DNA of 8,527 nucleotides from contig NZ_CAIP01000059.1 in the NCBI RefSeq assembly GCF_000297435.1, positions 1 to 8,527 on the forward strand. Reading direction: 5' to 3'. This DNA comes from Microcystis sp. T1-4 (GTDB lineage Bacteria; Cyanobacteriota; Cyanobacteriia; Cyanobacteriales; Microcystaceae). Every line of letters begins with the position of its first letter. Position 1 is the stretch's first letter. This document shows positions 1 to 6,049 of the stretch, piece after piece. Both the position numbers and the translations under genes were made by a program. The notes below the pieces were generated by a model. It did not search any database. It saw only the letters and a program-made list of their open reading frames with translations, and had not been told where the DNA came from.

Positions 1-804
1 TACCACTACCCAAACCGTTTTTTCTTGATCTAGATTTAGGGTGATTTTCTCCCAATCCTTTTCTGATAGGCTTTTTGCTAGTTGCTCAAGCTGGATTGTT
101 TCTTCCACACCCCCTTCTTTTTCAATAATTACTTTTCGATTTTTTGCCAATCCTCCTAAGTATTTTAGCTTTCTTTCTTCCAGGGCTTTTAGAAAATTTG
201 TCTTGTTGCCATAACCAGCATCTATTAACACGATTTTCGGTCGATAGCCTCTGGTTAAGGTCCAGTCAATTAAATCTATCGATATCTCCGGTTTCTTCTT
301 AAATTCTTTGTCTTCTTTCCCCTCGGCTAAGGAACTAGCCGGTTGATAAATTTCAATGTCTAGGGGTACACTTTTTTTGCCGTCGTAGAGATGAGTAGTG
401 ACGGCGACTATTCCGTTGTCTGTCTTGCCAATTTCTCCCAAGTACTGCCTCTCAACTCCGGCGGTCAGATTGCCACTTTTTCGATGTCCTGAGTCATCGA
501 CAATCAGGGAAAATCCTCCGGGTATTTGCGTCCGGCGGCATTGGTTCATCACTTGCAACCGACATTCATTCACCTGACGGTCTGACCAAGGAGATTCGGT
601 CAAAAAGTGATGTAATCGGTTATAAACTACTCCGACGGCATTATTGGCCATTTGAGTGAGGTTTTTCCTCTCACTTTCCCCTAATAATCCTCCTAAATAT
701 TGTCTGAAGCCGTTTTTTTGCGCTTCGTTTTTGAAGCAATTGTCAAACCGCCGACACCATCGGTCAAAGCAGGGAGGCATCGCAGCTGGGGTTGTCTCTT
801 TCAT
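1..804 (-). CDS. IS701-type transposase, N-terminal part (3' end beyond window)
   Basis: My translation of the minus strand from the ATG at 804 stays open for 268 codons to the window edge. It is a DDE transposase that would cut and paste its own element. Visible residues: an N-terminal segment with FDRWCRRFDNCF (13-24), then LIVDDSGHRKSGN (100-112) holding the first catalytic Asp (D103 or D104), and VLIDAGYGNK (192-201) holding the second, D195. The DDSGHxKSG and DAGYG motifs are those of the IS701 group of the IS4 superfamily; full-length members have roughly 400 residues or more, so the third catalytic residue lies outside. The start has no strong Shine-Dalgarno, but two TATAAT boxes lie 38-53 bp upstream. 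No frameshift or stop interrupts the visible part, so the copy may be intact. Family call is from motif memory, not a search. Confidence 0.85.
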   Translation of the reverse strand, partial: MKETTPAAMPPCFDRWCRRFDNCFKNEAQKNGFRQYLGGLLGESERKNLTQMANNAVGVVYNRLHHFLTESPWSDRQVNECRLQVMNQCRRTQIPGGFSLIVDDSGHRKSGNLTAGVERQYLGEIGKTDNGIVAVTTHLYDGKKSVPLDIEIYQPASSLAEGKEDKEFKKKPEISIDLIDWTLTRGYRPKIVLIDAGYGNKTNFLKALEERKLKYLGGLAKNRKVIIEKEGGVEETIQLEQLAKSLSEKDWEKITLNLDQEKTVWVVV

Positions 805-841
805 CGCTGATCTTTCAACGTAAAGTGCTTACTCTTTAACG

Positions 842-861
842 ATTATACTCTATTATACTCT
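842..861 (-). promoter_or_regulatory. Tandem -10 boxes upstream of the transposase
   Basis: Plus-strand attatactct is present twice, back to back without a gap (842-851 and 852-861). Read on the minus strand, each copy contains TATAAT, at 847-842 and 857-852. No good -35 hexamer sits 16-18 bp upstream of either box. The likely role is the transposase promoter, duplicated by a 10-bp tandem repeat. Confidence 0.45.
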
Positions 862-883
862 TGTTGATCGTTTAAGTCCCACT

Positions 884-2635
884 ATGCAATTTGTACCAGT
901 TGTCGATATTAATCAAAGATATTTAATGCTAACTACAGCATCTAGAGCTAGAGGATGGATGAAAAAAATTGGGGATACTCTGCTAATATTTGCTGTAGTT
1001 TTACTACTGACTCTTACCTCCCCTCTTTTGGGAATAGCTCAAAATCCGACACAACTGGAAAACAAAATTGACGGCTTTCCAGTTATGTTAGATGGAAAAC
1101 CCCTCTTTTTTATCCGACGGGGAGTTTCTTCATTTTCGGCGGAGGAGAGAGCTAACGCTATTACCCGGAGAATTGAAAGAATTGCTCACAATGATTCTAT
1201 TCCTGTTGAGAACCTGACAATTAAGCAGATTCCTGATGATAACTCACTTTATTTAAGTGTAGATCAAGAAGTAATTCTAACGGTGACTGAGGGAGACGCA
1301 AAAGCCTATCGTTCAACGCCGGAGGTTTTAGCTCAACAAGCTTTACAAAAAATTCAGGTCGCTATCGCTCAATATCGCCAAGATCGAAAACCAGAACAAC
1401 TACTTAAGAACGTCATTTATACGGTTATAGCCACCTTTGTTTTCTTGATTATTAGCTTTGCAGTTATCAAAATTTCAGGGAAGCTATTTCCCTTTATTCG
1501 ACGTTTGATTGAATCCTTGACACCAGGCATTCAAATCGGGAATGTTGAGATCATATCTTCCTCTAAGATCAGCTTTTTGGGGCTGCGATTTCTGCGTATA
1601 ATTCGTTTACTTGTTCTCTTTTTATTATTATTTAATTATACTACATTTGTACTCCGTTTATTTCCCTGGACAAGAGTTTTTGGCGAGAGTATTTTAGTTT
1701 ATTTTTCTCAATCATTAGAACTGGTTTTATCCTCTATTGGTAAATATCTTCCCAATGCCTTTATTATTGCCATAATCATTTTTATAACCTACTACTTAAT
1801 CCGGCTAATCAAGCCATTTTTTACAGCAATAGAAAGAGGAAATCTGATTATTCCTGGTTTTTATACTGATTGGGCTAAACCTACTTACAATCTCCTATTA
1901 GTCATAATTATTGCCTTAGCGGCAATAATGGCTTTTCCCTATTTGCCCGGTTTTGATTCCCCTGCTTTCCGCGGTGTTTCTGTTTTTCTTGGTCTTCTTT
2001 TATCCCTTGGTTCTACTTCAGCGATCGCCAATGTCATCGGGGGAATTATTCTTATCTATACCCGGGCATTTCGCATCGGAGATCACATTCAAGTGGGAGA
2101 TGTAATTGGCGATCTAATTGAAAAAAACTTCCTAGTAATTCGCATTTGCACTCCCACTAATAAAATCATTACTATTCCTAACTCATCTTTATTAAGTAGT
2201 AATGTGATTAACTTTAGTATTTCCTCGCGGGAATTAAACAGAAATCTAATTATTCAGACAACGATTACCCTAGGGTACGATCTGCCTTGGCGAAAAGCCC
2301 ACAAAACCTTAATTGAAGCTGCTCTAGAAACTGTGCATATTCTCAAAGAACCCGCACCTTTTGTCCTGCAAACTAGCCTAGATAATTTTTACATCAGTTA
2401 TCAATTAAACGCTTACACTAACCAACCCAATTTGATGGTAATAATTTATTCAGAACTCCATCAAAATATTCAAGATAAGTGTAATGAAGCTGGGATTGAG
2501 ATTCTCTCTCCCAGTTACACTTCCCTACGAGATGGAAATACAACAACCATTCCCGAAAATTATTTACCTTCCGATTATGTTGCGCCTCCCTTTCGTGTTC
2601 AATCTTCAGACAATCAAGAAAACAACACATTTTGA
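884..2635 (+). CDS. MscS-family mechanosensitive ion channel
   Basis: Inner-membrane channel that opens under membrane tension to release osmolytes. From the outer start it has 583 residues. Order: hydrophobic signal segment (27-52); a soluble, probably periplasmic domain (about 55-172, with FPVMLDGKPLFFIRRG); membrane segments at about 176-197, 233-259, 286-308 and 334-353; then the pore-lining MscS helix and beta domain (361-445: GVSVFLGLLLSLGSTSAIAN, RIGDHIQVGDVIGDL, TPTNKIITIPNSSLLSSNVI); then the C-terminal vestibule (450-545). Small residues (G, A, S) line the pore helix as the family expects. It is longer than E. coli MscS, in line with cyanobacterial members carrying extra helices. 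The true start may be Met26 (ATG at 959): it opens directly into a signal peptide and has AGAGG at 950-954, though only 4 nt away. The IS lies just upstream and may have replaced the native promoter. Confidence 0.9.
   Translation: MQFVPVVDINQRYLMLTTASRARGWMKKIGDTLLIFAVVLLLTLTSPLLGIAQNPTQLENKIDGFPVMLDGKPLFFIRRGVSSFSAEERANAITRRIERIAHNDSIPVENLTIKQIPDDNSLYLSVDQEVILTVTEGDAKAYRSTPEVLAQQALQKIQVAIAQYRQDRKPEQLLKNVIYTVIATFVFLIISFAVIKISGKLFPFIRRLIESLTPGIQIGNVEIISSSKISFLGLRFLRIIRLLVLFLLLFNYTTFVLRLFPWTRVFGESILVYFSQSLELVLSSIGKYLPNAFIIAIIIFITYYLIRLIKPFFTAIERGNLIIPGFYTDWAKPTYNLLLVIIIALAAIMAFPYLPGFDSPAFRGVSVFLGLLLSLGSTSAIANVIGGIILIYTRAFRIGDHIQVGDVIGDLIEKNFLVIRICTPTNKIITIPNSSLLSSNVINFSISSRELNRNLIIQTTITLGYDLPWRKAHKTLIEAALETVHILKEPAPFVLQTSLDNFYISYQLNAYTNQPNLMVIIYSELHQNIQDKCNEAGIEILSPSYTSLRDGNTTTIPENYLPSDYVAPPFRVQSSDNQENNTF
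2021..2028. repeat. HIP1 octamer GCGATCGC
   Basis: A perfect palindrome inside the MscS pore-helix coding sequence. HIP1 is strongly over-represented in many cyanobacterial genomes. Confidence 0.85.
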
Positions 2636-2640
2636 CACCA

Positions 2641-2673
2641 AATCCGTTTTTAAGCACTCACTGTTGACGGATT
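2641..2673. repeat. Stem-loop just after the MscS gene (weak terminator candidate)
   Basis: AATCCGT (2641-2647) pairs with ACGGATT (2667-2673) across a 19-nt loop, starting 6 bp after the MscS stop codon. No T-run follows, so termination is only possible, not shown. The stem is AT-rich and short. Confidence 0.3.
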
Positions 2674-2848
2674 ATTAATAGACCTCTGGTAAAAATCAAA
2701 AGTTGTTGTTAGGAGTAAGTAGCCAGTAGTCAGGAGAATTAAGAATGAATAATAATTAATTCCATAATCTCTTGACAGATTTTAGGCAATTTAATCCTTA
2801 TTTTTGCCGTTTTTGAACTATCAAAAGTTAATTGTGCAAGAGGTTTAA

Positions 2849-3191
2849 TATAACATCGCCGATGCCGCATTATTAGGATTAGAAAACAGCGAATTAATCA
2901 CTCTGAGTGCTTGCCAAACCACCAAAGAAGCCAAGGCTGATAGCAGAGAAATATCGGGACTGGCTTACATCATCAGTAATTACCAGTCTTTGTCCCGCGG
3001 CCGATGACAAAGAATTAGCAGACAAATTCCCTGAGATAATTACTTTAATTATGATGGCTAAATTCTATCGAAATCTCCAGACAGAAATGAACAAAAGCCC
3101 AGGGATGAGAGAGGCAAAACTAAGCCTGATCAAAAAATATCCCCATCCTTATTGTTGGTCGTCTTTTATCCTGATTGGGGCTGCCAATTAA
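2849..3191 (+). pseudogene. CHAT-domain (caspase-like) protein gene, truncated and frameshifted remnant
   Basis: Two overlapping frames together rebuild the C-terminal half of a CHAT protease. Frame A (2849-3007) reads NIADAALLGLENSELITLSA then CQT, with the catalytic cysteine in the LSACQT motif, and continues to SGLAY before a stop. Frame B (from about 2967 to the stop at 3189-3191) reads SSVITSL, then DDKELADK, then MAKFYRNLQTEMNKSPGMRE and AKLSLIKKYPHPYCW, ending FILIGAAN. That is the usual CHAT end (FYxNLxxG..KAxALRxAKLSLI...HPxxWxPFVLIG). Known family members have about 7 more residues between GLA and SVI, so a deletion of about 20 nt probably caused the frameshift. A stop (TAA, 2846-2848) lies directly upstream of frame A and the catalytic His half is absent. 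Intact relatives in cyanobacteria are usually TPR-CHAT proteins. No promoter or start is visible. Confidence 0.8.
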
Positions 3192-3270
3192 GCAGCCGAT
3201 AAGAACTATAGCTCCCATTCTTGATAGCAATGAAGGCGCACTCATGCCCGTCGCTTAAATTCACTAAACA

Positions 3271-3275
3271 GGAGG
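3271..3275 (+). promoter_or_regulatory. Strong Shine-Dalgarno GGAGG before a 26-codon ORF
   Basis: GGAGG sits 8 nt before the ATG at 3284, the best ribosome-binding site in the window. It suggests that a gene starts, or once started, here. Confidence 0.45.
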
Positions 3276-3283
3276 ATTCAGAT

Positions 3284-3364
3284 ATGGTCATGAATCAAGA
3301 AGCCTTGAATTATCTGGCTCTACCGAACCTGTCATGTAAAACTATCAACAACTCATGCTTGTAA
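3284..3364 (+). CDS. Small ORF of 26 residues with ideal ribosome-binding site, or the N-terminal stub of a lost gene
   Basis: It reads MVMNQEALNYLALPNLSCKT (first 20 residues), then INNSCL and TAA. I do not recognise it. There is no membrane segment or signal peptide, and the two cysteines are not in a CxxC arrangement. It lies 92 bp after the CHAT remnant, in DNA that otherwise looks decayed. The good Shine-Dalgarno could belong to a real micro-protein, a leader peptide, or the preserved beginning of a gene whose body has been deleted. The third reading fits the broken neighbour best. Existence as a functional gene is uncertain. Confidence 0.25.
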   Translation: MVMNQEALNYLALPNLSCKTINNSCL

Positions 3365-3640
3365 AGTTTATATACTAAGGCTTTGAGTTTTTGTCAGATT
3401 GATATTTATCAACTTTAGAGCATTGCTGTGCAGAGAGGGAGCTTGAGGAATTTTCTACAGTGTAAGTTTGGAAGAACCAATTATCTTAAGTTTATCCCGC
3501 TTATTAAAGAGGTGCCAAAACGTCCTTTTTGACAAGCGGTACATTTGGGCGGATTGGGTGTTGTTATTGGTTGGTTGCTTAAGGTATGGGCCGGATGAGT
3601 TAAGCTTTTGCATTGGCTGATTAAAACTTGGCAATCAGAG

Positions 3641-3646
3641 TAAAAT
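3641..3646 (+). promoter_or_regulatory. Possible -10 box (TAAAAT) for the TIR/FGE-like gene
   Basis: TAAAAT lies 36 bp before the ATG at 3683. A convincing -35 is missing: the hexamer 17 bp upstream is TGATTA. The region 3365-3640 shows no other gene on the plus strand; it has a small palindrome TTGATATTTATCAA at 3399-3412. Confidence 0.25.
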
Positions 3647-3682
3647 AGAAGCAAAAGTGTTGCCAAAGCGGGAGTATTACAG

Positions 3683-5221
3683 ATGCCTGAGTCGTCAGAG
3701 TTCCATGTCTTCCTCTGTCACAACAGCCAGGACAAGCCTGAAGTTATCAAGATTGCCCAAACCCTGAAACAACAAGGATTAAACCCTTGGCTGGATGTCT
3801 GGGAATTGCGCCCCGGATTGCCTTGGCAGCGGGAATTGGAACGGCAAATTGAACACATCAACGCAGCGGCGGTTTTTGTCGGTGAAAATGGGATTGGTCC
3901 TTGGCAAGAGATGGAAATTGAAGCCTATTTGCGACGGTTTGTGAACAAACGCAGTCCAGTAATTCCAGTTTTATTGCCTAATGCGCCTCAAAAACCTGAA
4001 TTGCCAATTTTTCTTGAAGGAATGACTTGGGTAGATTTTCGCGGCTCTCAGGCTGACCCAATAGGACAATTAATTTGGGGAATTACTGGCAGCAAACTAA
4101 GTGTTAAACCGTCTTCCTCTTCTCAATCGCAGCAAGTTAAACTTGAAGAAGAAATATCAAATTTACCTAGAGAAACAAAACCTTACACAGTATCTACTCC
4201 GGTTATTCTTGCTCCAAAATCACCTCGTATTCCGCCTTTATCAGTAGCAATAAATCGGCGAAAATTGTTGCAATTGATCGGTTGGACAGGTGCAGGTTTC
4301 GGCGCAACAATAATCGGAAGATCGGTTTATCAATTAGCAACGCAACCAAGCTTCAGTAAATTTGAGTTTGAGACCTTAACAGTAAACAGCAAAGGAGAAG
4401 AAATTAGCCGTAGTCGCAAGCAAGCTGAATACTTTACTGAAGACTTGGGCAATGGGGTAAAATTCCAGATGGTAGCCATTCCTGGCGGGACTTTCATGAT
4501 GGGTGCGCCAGCGACAGAAGAAGGAAGTAGCGATGAGGAACGCCCCCAACATCAAGTGACTATTCCTGCTTTCTCTATGGGCAAATTTCCAGTTACCCAA
4601 AAACTCTGGATAGCTGTTGCTTCTCTCCCGAAAATTGAGCGCCCACTCAGATTAGAGCCATCGCGTTTTAAGGGGGATGATCGACCGGTCGAAAGTATCA
4701 CTTGGTACGAGGCGATCGAATTTTGTCAGCGACTGTCGAAGAAGACGGGACGGGAGTATCGCTTGCCCAGCGAATCGGAGTGGGAATATGCTTGTAGAGC
4801 AGTTACCAGTAAAGAAGCAAGTCAAAACCTTCCCTATCCACCTTTTTACTTCGGGGAAACCATTACGACAGATTTAGTAAATTTTAACGGCAACTCTACT
4901 TACGGCAATGCAGCAAAAGGGCAATTTCGCAAAGAAACAACTCCAGTCGGGACATTTCCCCCCAATGCTTTTGGTCTCTATGATATGCACGGAAATATTA
5001 TGGAATGGTGTGCCGACCATTGGCACTACAGTTACAACGGTGCGCCAACGGATGGCAGTGCTTGGCTGAGTCAATATGAGAATGATTATCGGCTGCTGCG
5101 CGGTGGGTCTTGGGACTTTAATCCGGGGAACTGCCGTTCGGCATCCCGCTATAGCAACAGTCCAGTCCTCGACTTCTACGATGTCGGTCTGCGGTTGGTG
5201 TGCGGCGTGGCGAGGACTTAA
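3683..5221 (+). CDS. TIR domain - membrane segment - FGE-like (C-type-lectin fold) protein, probable DGR-diversified receptor
   Basis: 512 residues, start supported by GGGAG 8 nt upstream. TIR domain about 6-135: FHVFLCHNSQDK (7-18), BB-loop region WLDVWELRPG (36-45), and GPWQEMEIEA (72-81), where the W-x-x-x-E pattern gives Glu78 as the catalytic residue of NAD-cleaving TIRs. A polar linker (136-185) follows, then NRRKLLQ (191-197) resembling a twin-arginine motif, and a hydrophobic segment to about 215. The FGE-sulfatase-type domain spans about 256-510: MVAIPGGTFMMGA, RPVESITWYEAIEFCQRLS, YRLPSESEWEYACRA, GLYDMHGNIMEWCADHW, LLRGGSW, VGLRLVCG. Of the two catalytic cysteines of true FGE, only the second aligns (Cys484); Phe479 is at the first, so formylglycine formation is unlikely and ligand binding more likely. 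Inferred role: a membrane-tethered sensor whose TIR acts on NAD or signals when the C-terminal domain binds a target. Its last 40 codons show a DGR signature. Topology is unproven. Confidence 0.85.
   Translation: MPESSEFHVFLCHNSQDKPEVIKIAQTLKQQGLNPWLDVWELRPGLPWQRELERQIEHINAAAVFVGENGIGPWQEMEIEAYLRRFVNKRSPVIPVLLPNAPQKPELPIFLEGMTWVDFRGSQADPIGQLIWGITGSKLSVKPSSSSQSQQVKLEEEISNLPRETKPYTVSTPVILAPKSPRIPPLSVAINRRKLLQLIGWTGAGFGATIIGRSVYQLATQPSFSKFEFETLTVNSKGEEISRSRKQAEYFTEDLGNGVKFQMVAIPGGTFMMGAPATEEGSSDEERPQHQVTIPAFSMGKFPVTQKLWIAVASLPKIERPLRLEPSRFKGDDRPVESITWYEAIEFCQRLSKKTGREYRLPSESEWEYACRAVTSKEASQNLPYPPFYFGETITTDLVNFNGNSTYGNAAKGQFRKETTPVGTFPPNAFGLYDMHGNIMEWCADHWHYSYNGAPTDGSAWLSQYENDYRLLRGGSWDFNPGNCRSASRYSNSPVLDFYDVGLRLVCGVART
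5099..5221 (+). other. Candidate DGR variable region (VR) at the 3' end of the TIR/FGE-like gene
   Basis: From RGGSW to the stop, codons fall into two classes. Residues 478-480, 483, 488, 490-493 and 495-500 are GAC TTT AAT, AAC, TCC, TAT AGC AAC AGT and GTC CTC GAC TTC TAC GAT: every one ends in C or T and can be derived from AAC/AAT (or GAC for Val495) by changing adenines only. Between them lie fixed CCG, TGC, CGT, TCG, GCA, CGC and CCA. Known DGR targets with this fold have a template reading roughly RGGSWNNNPxNCRSANRNNN. The tail 5183-5219 is GC-rich, as expected for the homing-initiation end. No template copy or reverse transcriptase is in the window. Confidence 0.6.
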
Positions 5222-5276
5222 TTTACCCTTCGCTGCTGTTCATTTAACTTGGTTTTTCTTCCTCTTCCTTTTTGAT

Positions 5277-5282
5277 TATAAT
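5277..5282 (+). promoter_or_regulatory. TATAAT box upstream of a structured intergenic stretch
   Basis: A perfect -10 hexamer 56 bp after the TIR/FGE-like gene. The -35 position (TTTTCT at 5254-5259, 17-bp spacer) matches poorly. It overlaps an AT-rich palindrome, AATACAA / TTGTATT (5280-5286 and 5294-5300). It could drive a small RNA, or be a chance match in AT-rich DNA. Confidence 0.25.
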
Positions 5283-5319
5283 ACAAAATTAAATTGTATT
5301 CAGTGCAGATAGAGCATCA

Positions 5320-5440
5320 AGGATGAAGGGAAATCCCGTGAGAGAAGCAACCCTCTGGGGCTGACGGGGTGACGATGTGGCTAGACAGCTTGCTGTATAA
5401 TAGCCATCGCTCGTTGACCTCTCTGGTAAAAGGGGAGCTT
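5320..5440 (+). ncRNA. Candidate structured RNA of unknown class
   Basis: Three consecutive stems are visible. ATCCCGT (5333-5339) pairs with ACGGGGT (5364-5370, one G-U), enclosing AGAG / CTCT (5341-5344 and 5353-5356). CGAT..GGCTA (5373-5383, two-base bulge) pairs with TAGCC.ATCG (5401-5409), capped by ACAG-CTTG-CTGT (5385-5396). CTCTCT pairs with GGGGAG with G-U pairs near 5421-5440. This stretch is locally more GC-rich than its surroundings and codes for nothing I recognise. It does not match tmRNA, RNase P RNA, SRP RNA or a group II domain V as I know them. It might be a riboswitch-like or sRNA element, or part of a mobile element. Confidence 0.25.
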
Positions 5441-5612
5441 GTTGCTATTAATTCTTATTCAATCCTACACCCAATCCCTGACAAAATTATAAGTTGCTCC
5501 CCAATTACTACCGTACAAACCTATCAAAAAATTACTATTTTGGCTCTCCCAGCTTTGGTGGGTAAAATGTATTCTAAGATACATTTCTCAAGAGCGAGGG
5601 GGTGGAACGAAC

Positions 5613-5636
5613 CACAAAGACACAAAGGACACAAAG
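5613..5636. repeat. Three near-tandem CACAAAG units
   Basis: CACAAAG occurs at 5613-5619, 5621-5627 and 5630-5636 with 1-2 bp spacers, followed by the palindrome GATCGATCGATC (5636-5647). It resembles the short dispersed repeats common in cyanobacterial intergenic DNA. No gene overlaps it. Confidence 0.55.
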
Positions 5637-5740
5637 ATCGATCGATCCTATGTCAATTAAACTTATCACACAGAACCTAGAAGAGCCCTATTTTTATTGG
5701 CCTTCTGCTTAACTTTTCTCTTGCGTCCGATATATTCATT

Positions 5741-5748
5741 GCGATCGC
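5741..5748. repeat. HIP1 octamer GCGATCGC, intergenic
   Basis: The octamer lies next to a loose hairpin: GATTGGGG (5750-5757) can pair with CCCCAATC (5794-5801), with GCC/GGC inside. The remainder of 5640-5928 shows no gene that I can support. Confidence 0.8.
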
Positions 5749-5928
5749 TGATTGGGGCGGGTGCCTTAGGCGGCTACCAATTCTGTTAAAAAACCCCAAT
5801 CAACAATCGGCGCGCCACGCACTAACTTGATCATTACAGCGTTTCTCAGATAGATGAGGTTCGTTCTTGCGTCTAAAACACTTGATTAGCAAGGATTACT
5901 GTATGCTTCACCTTTACCAGAAAGGCTG

Positions 5929-6008
5929 TAGACCTCTCCAATAATTGCCAAAATAAGGGCTGAAGCGCTTACTACAAGCCTAGCAAAAATGTTTTCTGGA
6001 GAGGTCTA
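5929..6008. mobile_element. 80-bp palindromic MITE-like element with 12-bp perfect terminal inverted repeats
   Basis: TAGACCTCTCCA (5929-5940) and TGGAGAGGTCTA (5997-6008) are exact inverted repeats. The interior is partly self-complementary (GGCT/AGCC around AAGCGCTT), so the whole can fold into a long hairpin. It codes for nothing. The terminal TA at both sides may be a TA target duplication, as made by IS630/Tc1-type transposases, giving a core GACC...GGTC; this is inferred. It sits 41 bp after the WcaF-like gene on its 3' side and could also act as a transcript end. Confidence 0.65.
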
Positions 6009-6049
6009 TTAAATTGGTGCGCTATGATTATAATAGAATGACTCTTAGC

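Larger units (their letters stand above)
1..875 (-). mobile_element. Insertion sequence of the IS701 type, one end in window (boundary approximate)
   Basis: The element includes the transposase and its short leader. The outer edge is not determined, because the other end with the matching inverted repeat is outside. IS701 elements are known to duplicate a 4-bp YTAR target; TTAA at 872-875 fits and lies just before the host gene at 884, which is why I place the edge there. This is a guess about the boundary, not about the presence of the element. Confidence 0.5.

Noticed and set aside
2960..2975. Programmed frameshift joining the two CHAT frames
   Set aside because: There is no slippery heptamer, several expected residues are missing at the junction, and a stop lies directly upstream of the first frame. 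Decay is simpler.
2907..3191. Intact 94-residue protein starting at the ATG at 2907
   Set aside because: The first 20 residues are an out-of-frame reading of the CHAT LSACQT segment; only the part after about 2967 is homologous to CHAT. It is a piece of a broken gene.
3481..3666. 61-codon minus-strand ORF with a CTAC (CxxC) motif upstream of the TIR gene
   Set aside because: No Shine-Dalgarno, overlaps the promoter region of the TIR gene, and only one CxxC. A neighbouring frame continues with TFWHLFNKRDKLKIIGSS, so it might be a degraded gene tail, but I cannot tie it to a family.
3683..5221. True formylglycine-generating sulfatase activator
   Set aside because: The first of the two catalytic cysteines is absent, no sulfatase gene is nearby, and the fusion to a TIR domain points to sensing rather than enzyme maturation.
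5613..5636. CRISPR-like array from the CACAAAG units
   Set aside because: Units are 7 bp with 1-2 bp spacers; there is no array of long direct repeats with unique spacers anywhere in the window.
4676..5680. Overlapping alternative-frame ORFs within and after the TIR/FGE-like gene
   Set aside because: They are shadows of the real gene or run through intergenic repeats, with no recognisable domain and no ribosome-binding site.
5679..5706. AGAAG-GCC / GGC-CTTCT hairpin as a terminator
   Set aside because: Bulged stem without a T-run after it and no gene directly before it; probably chance.
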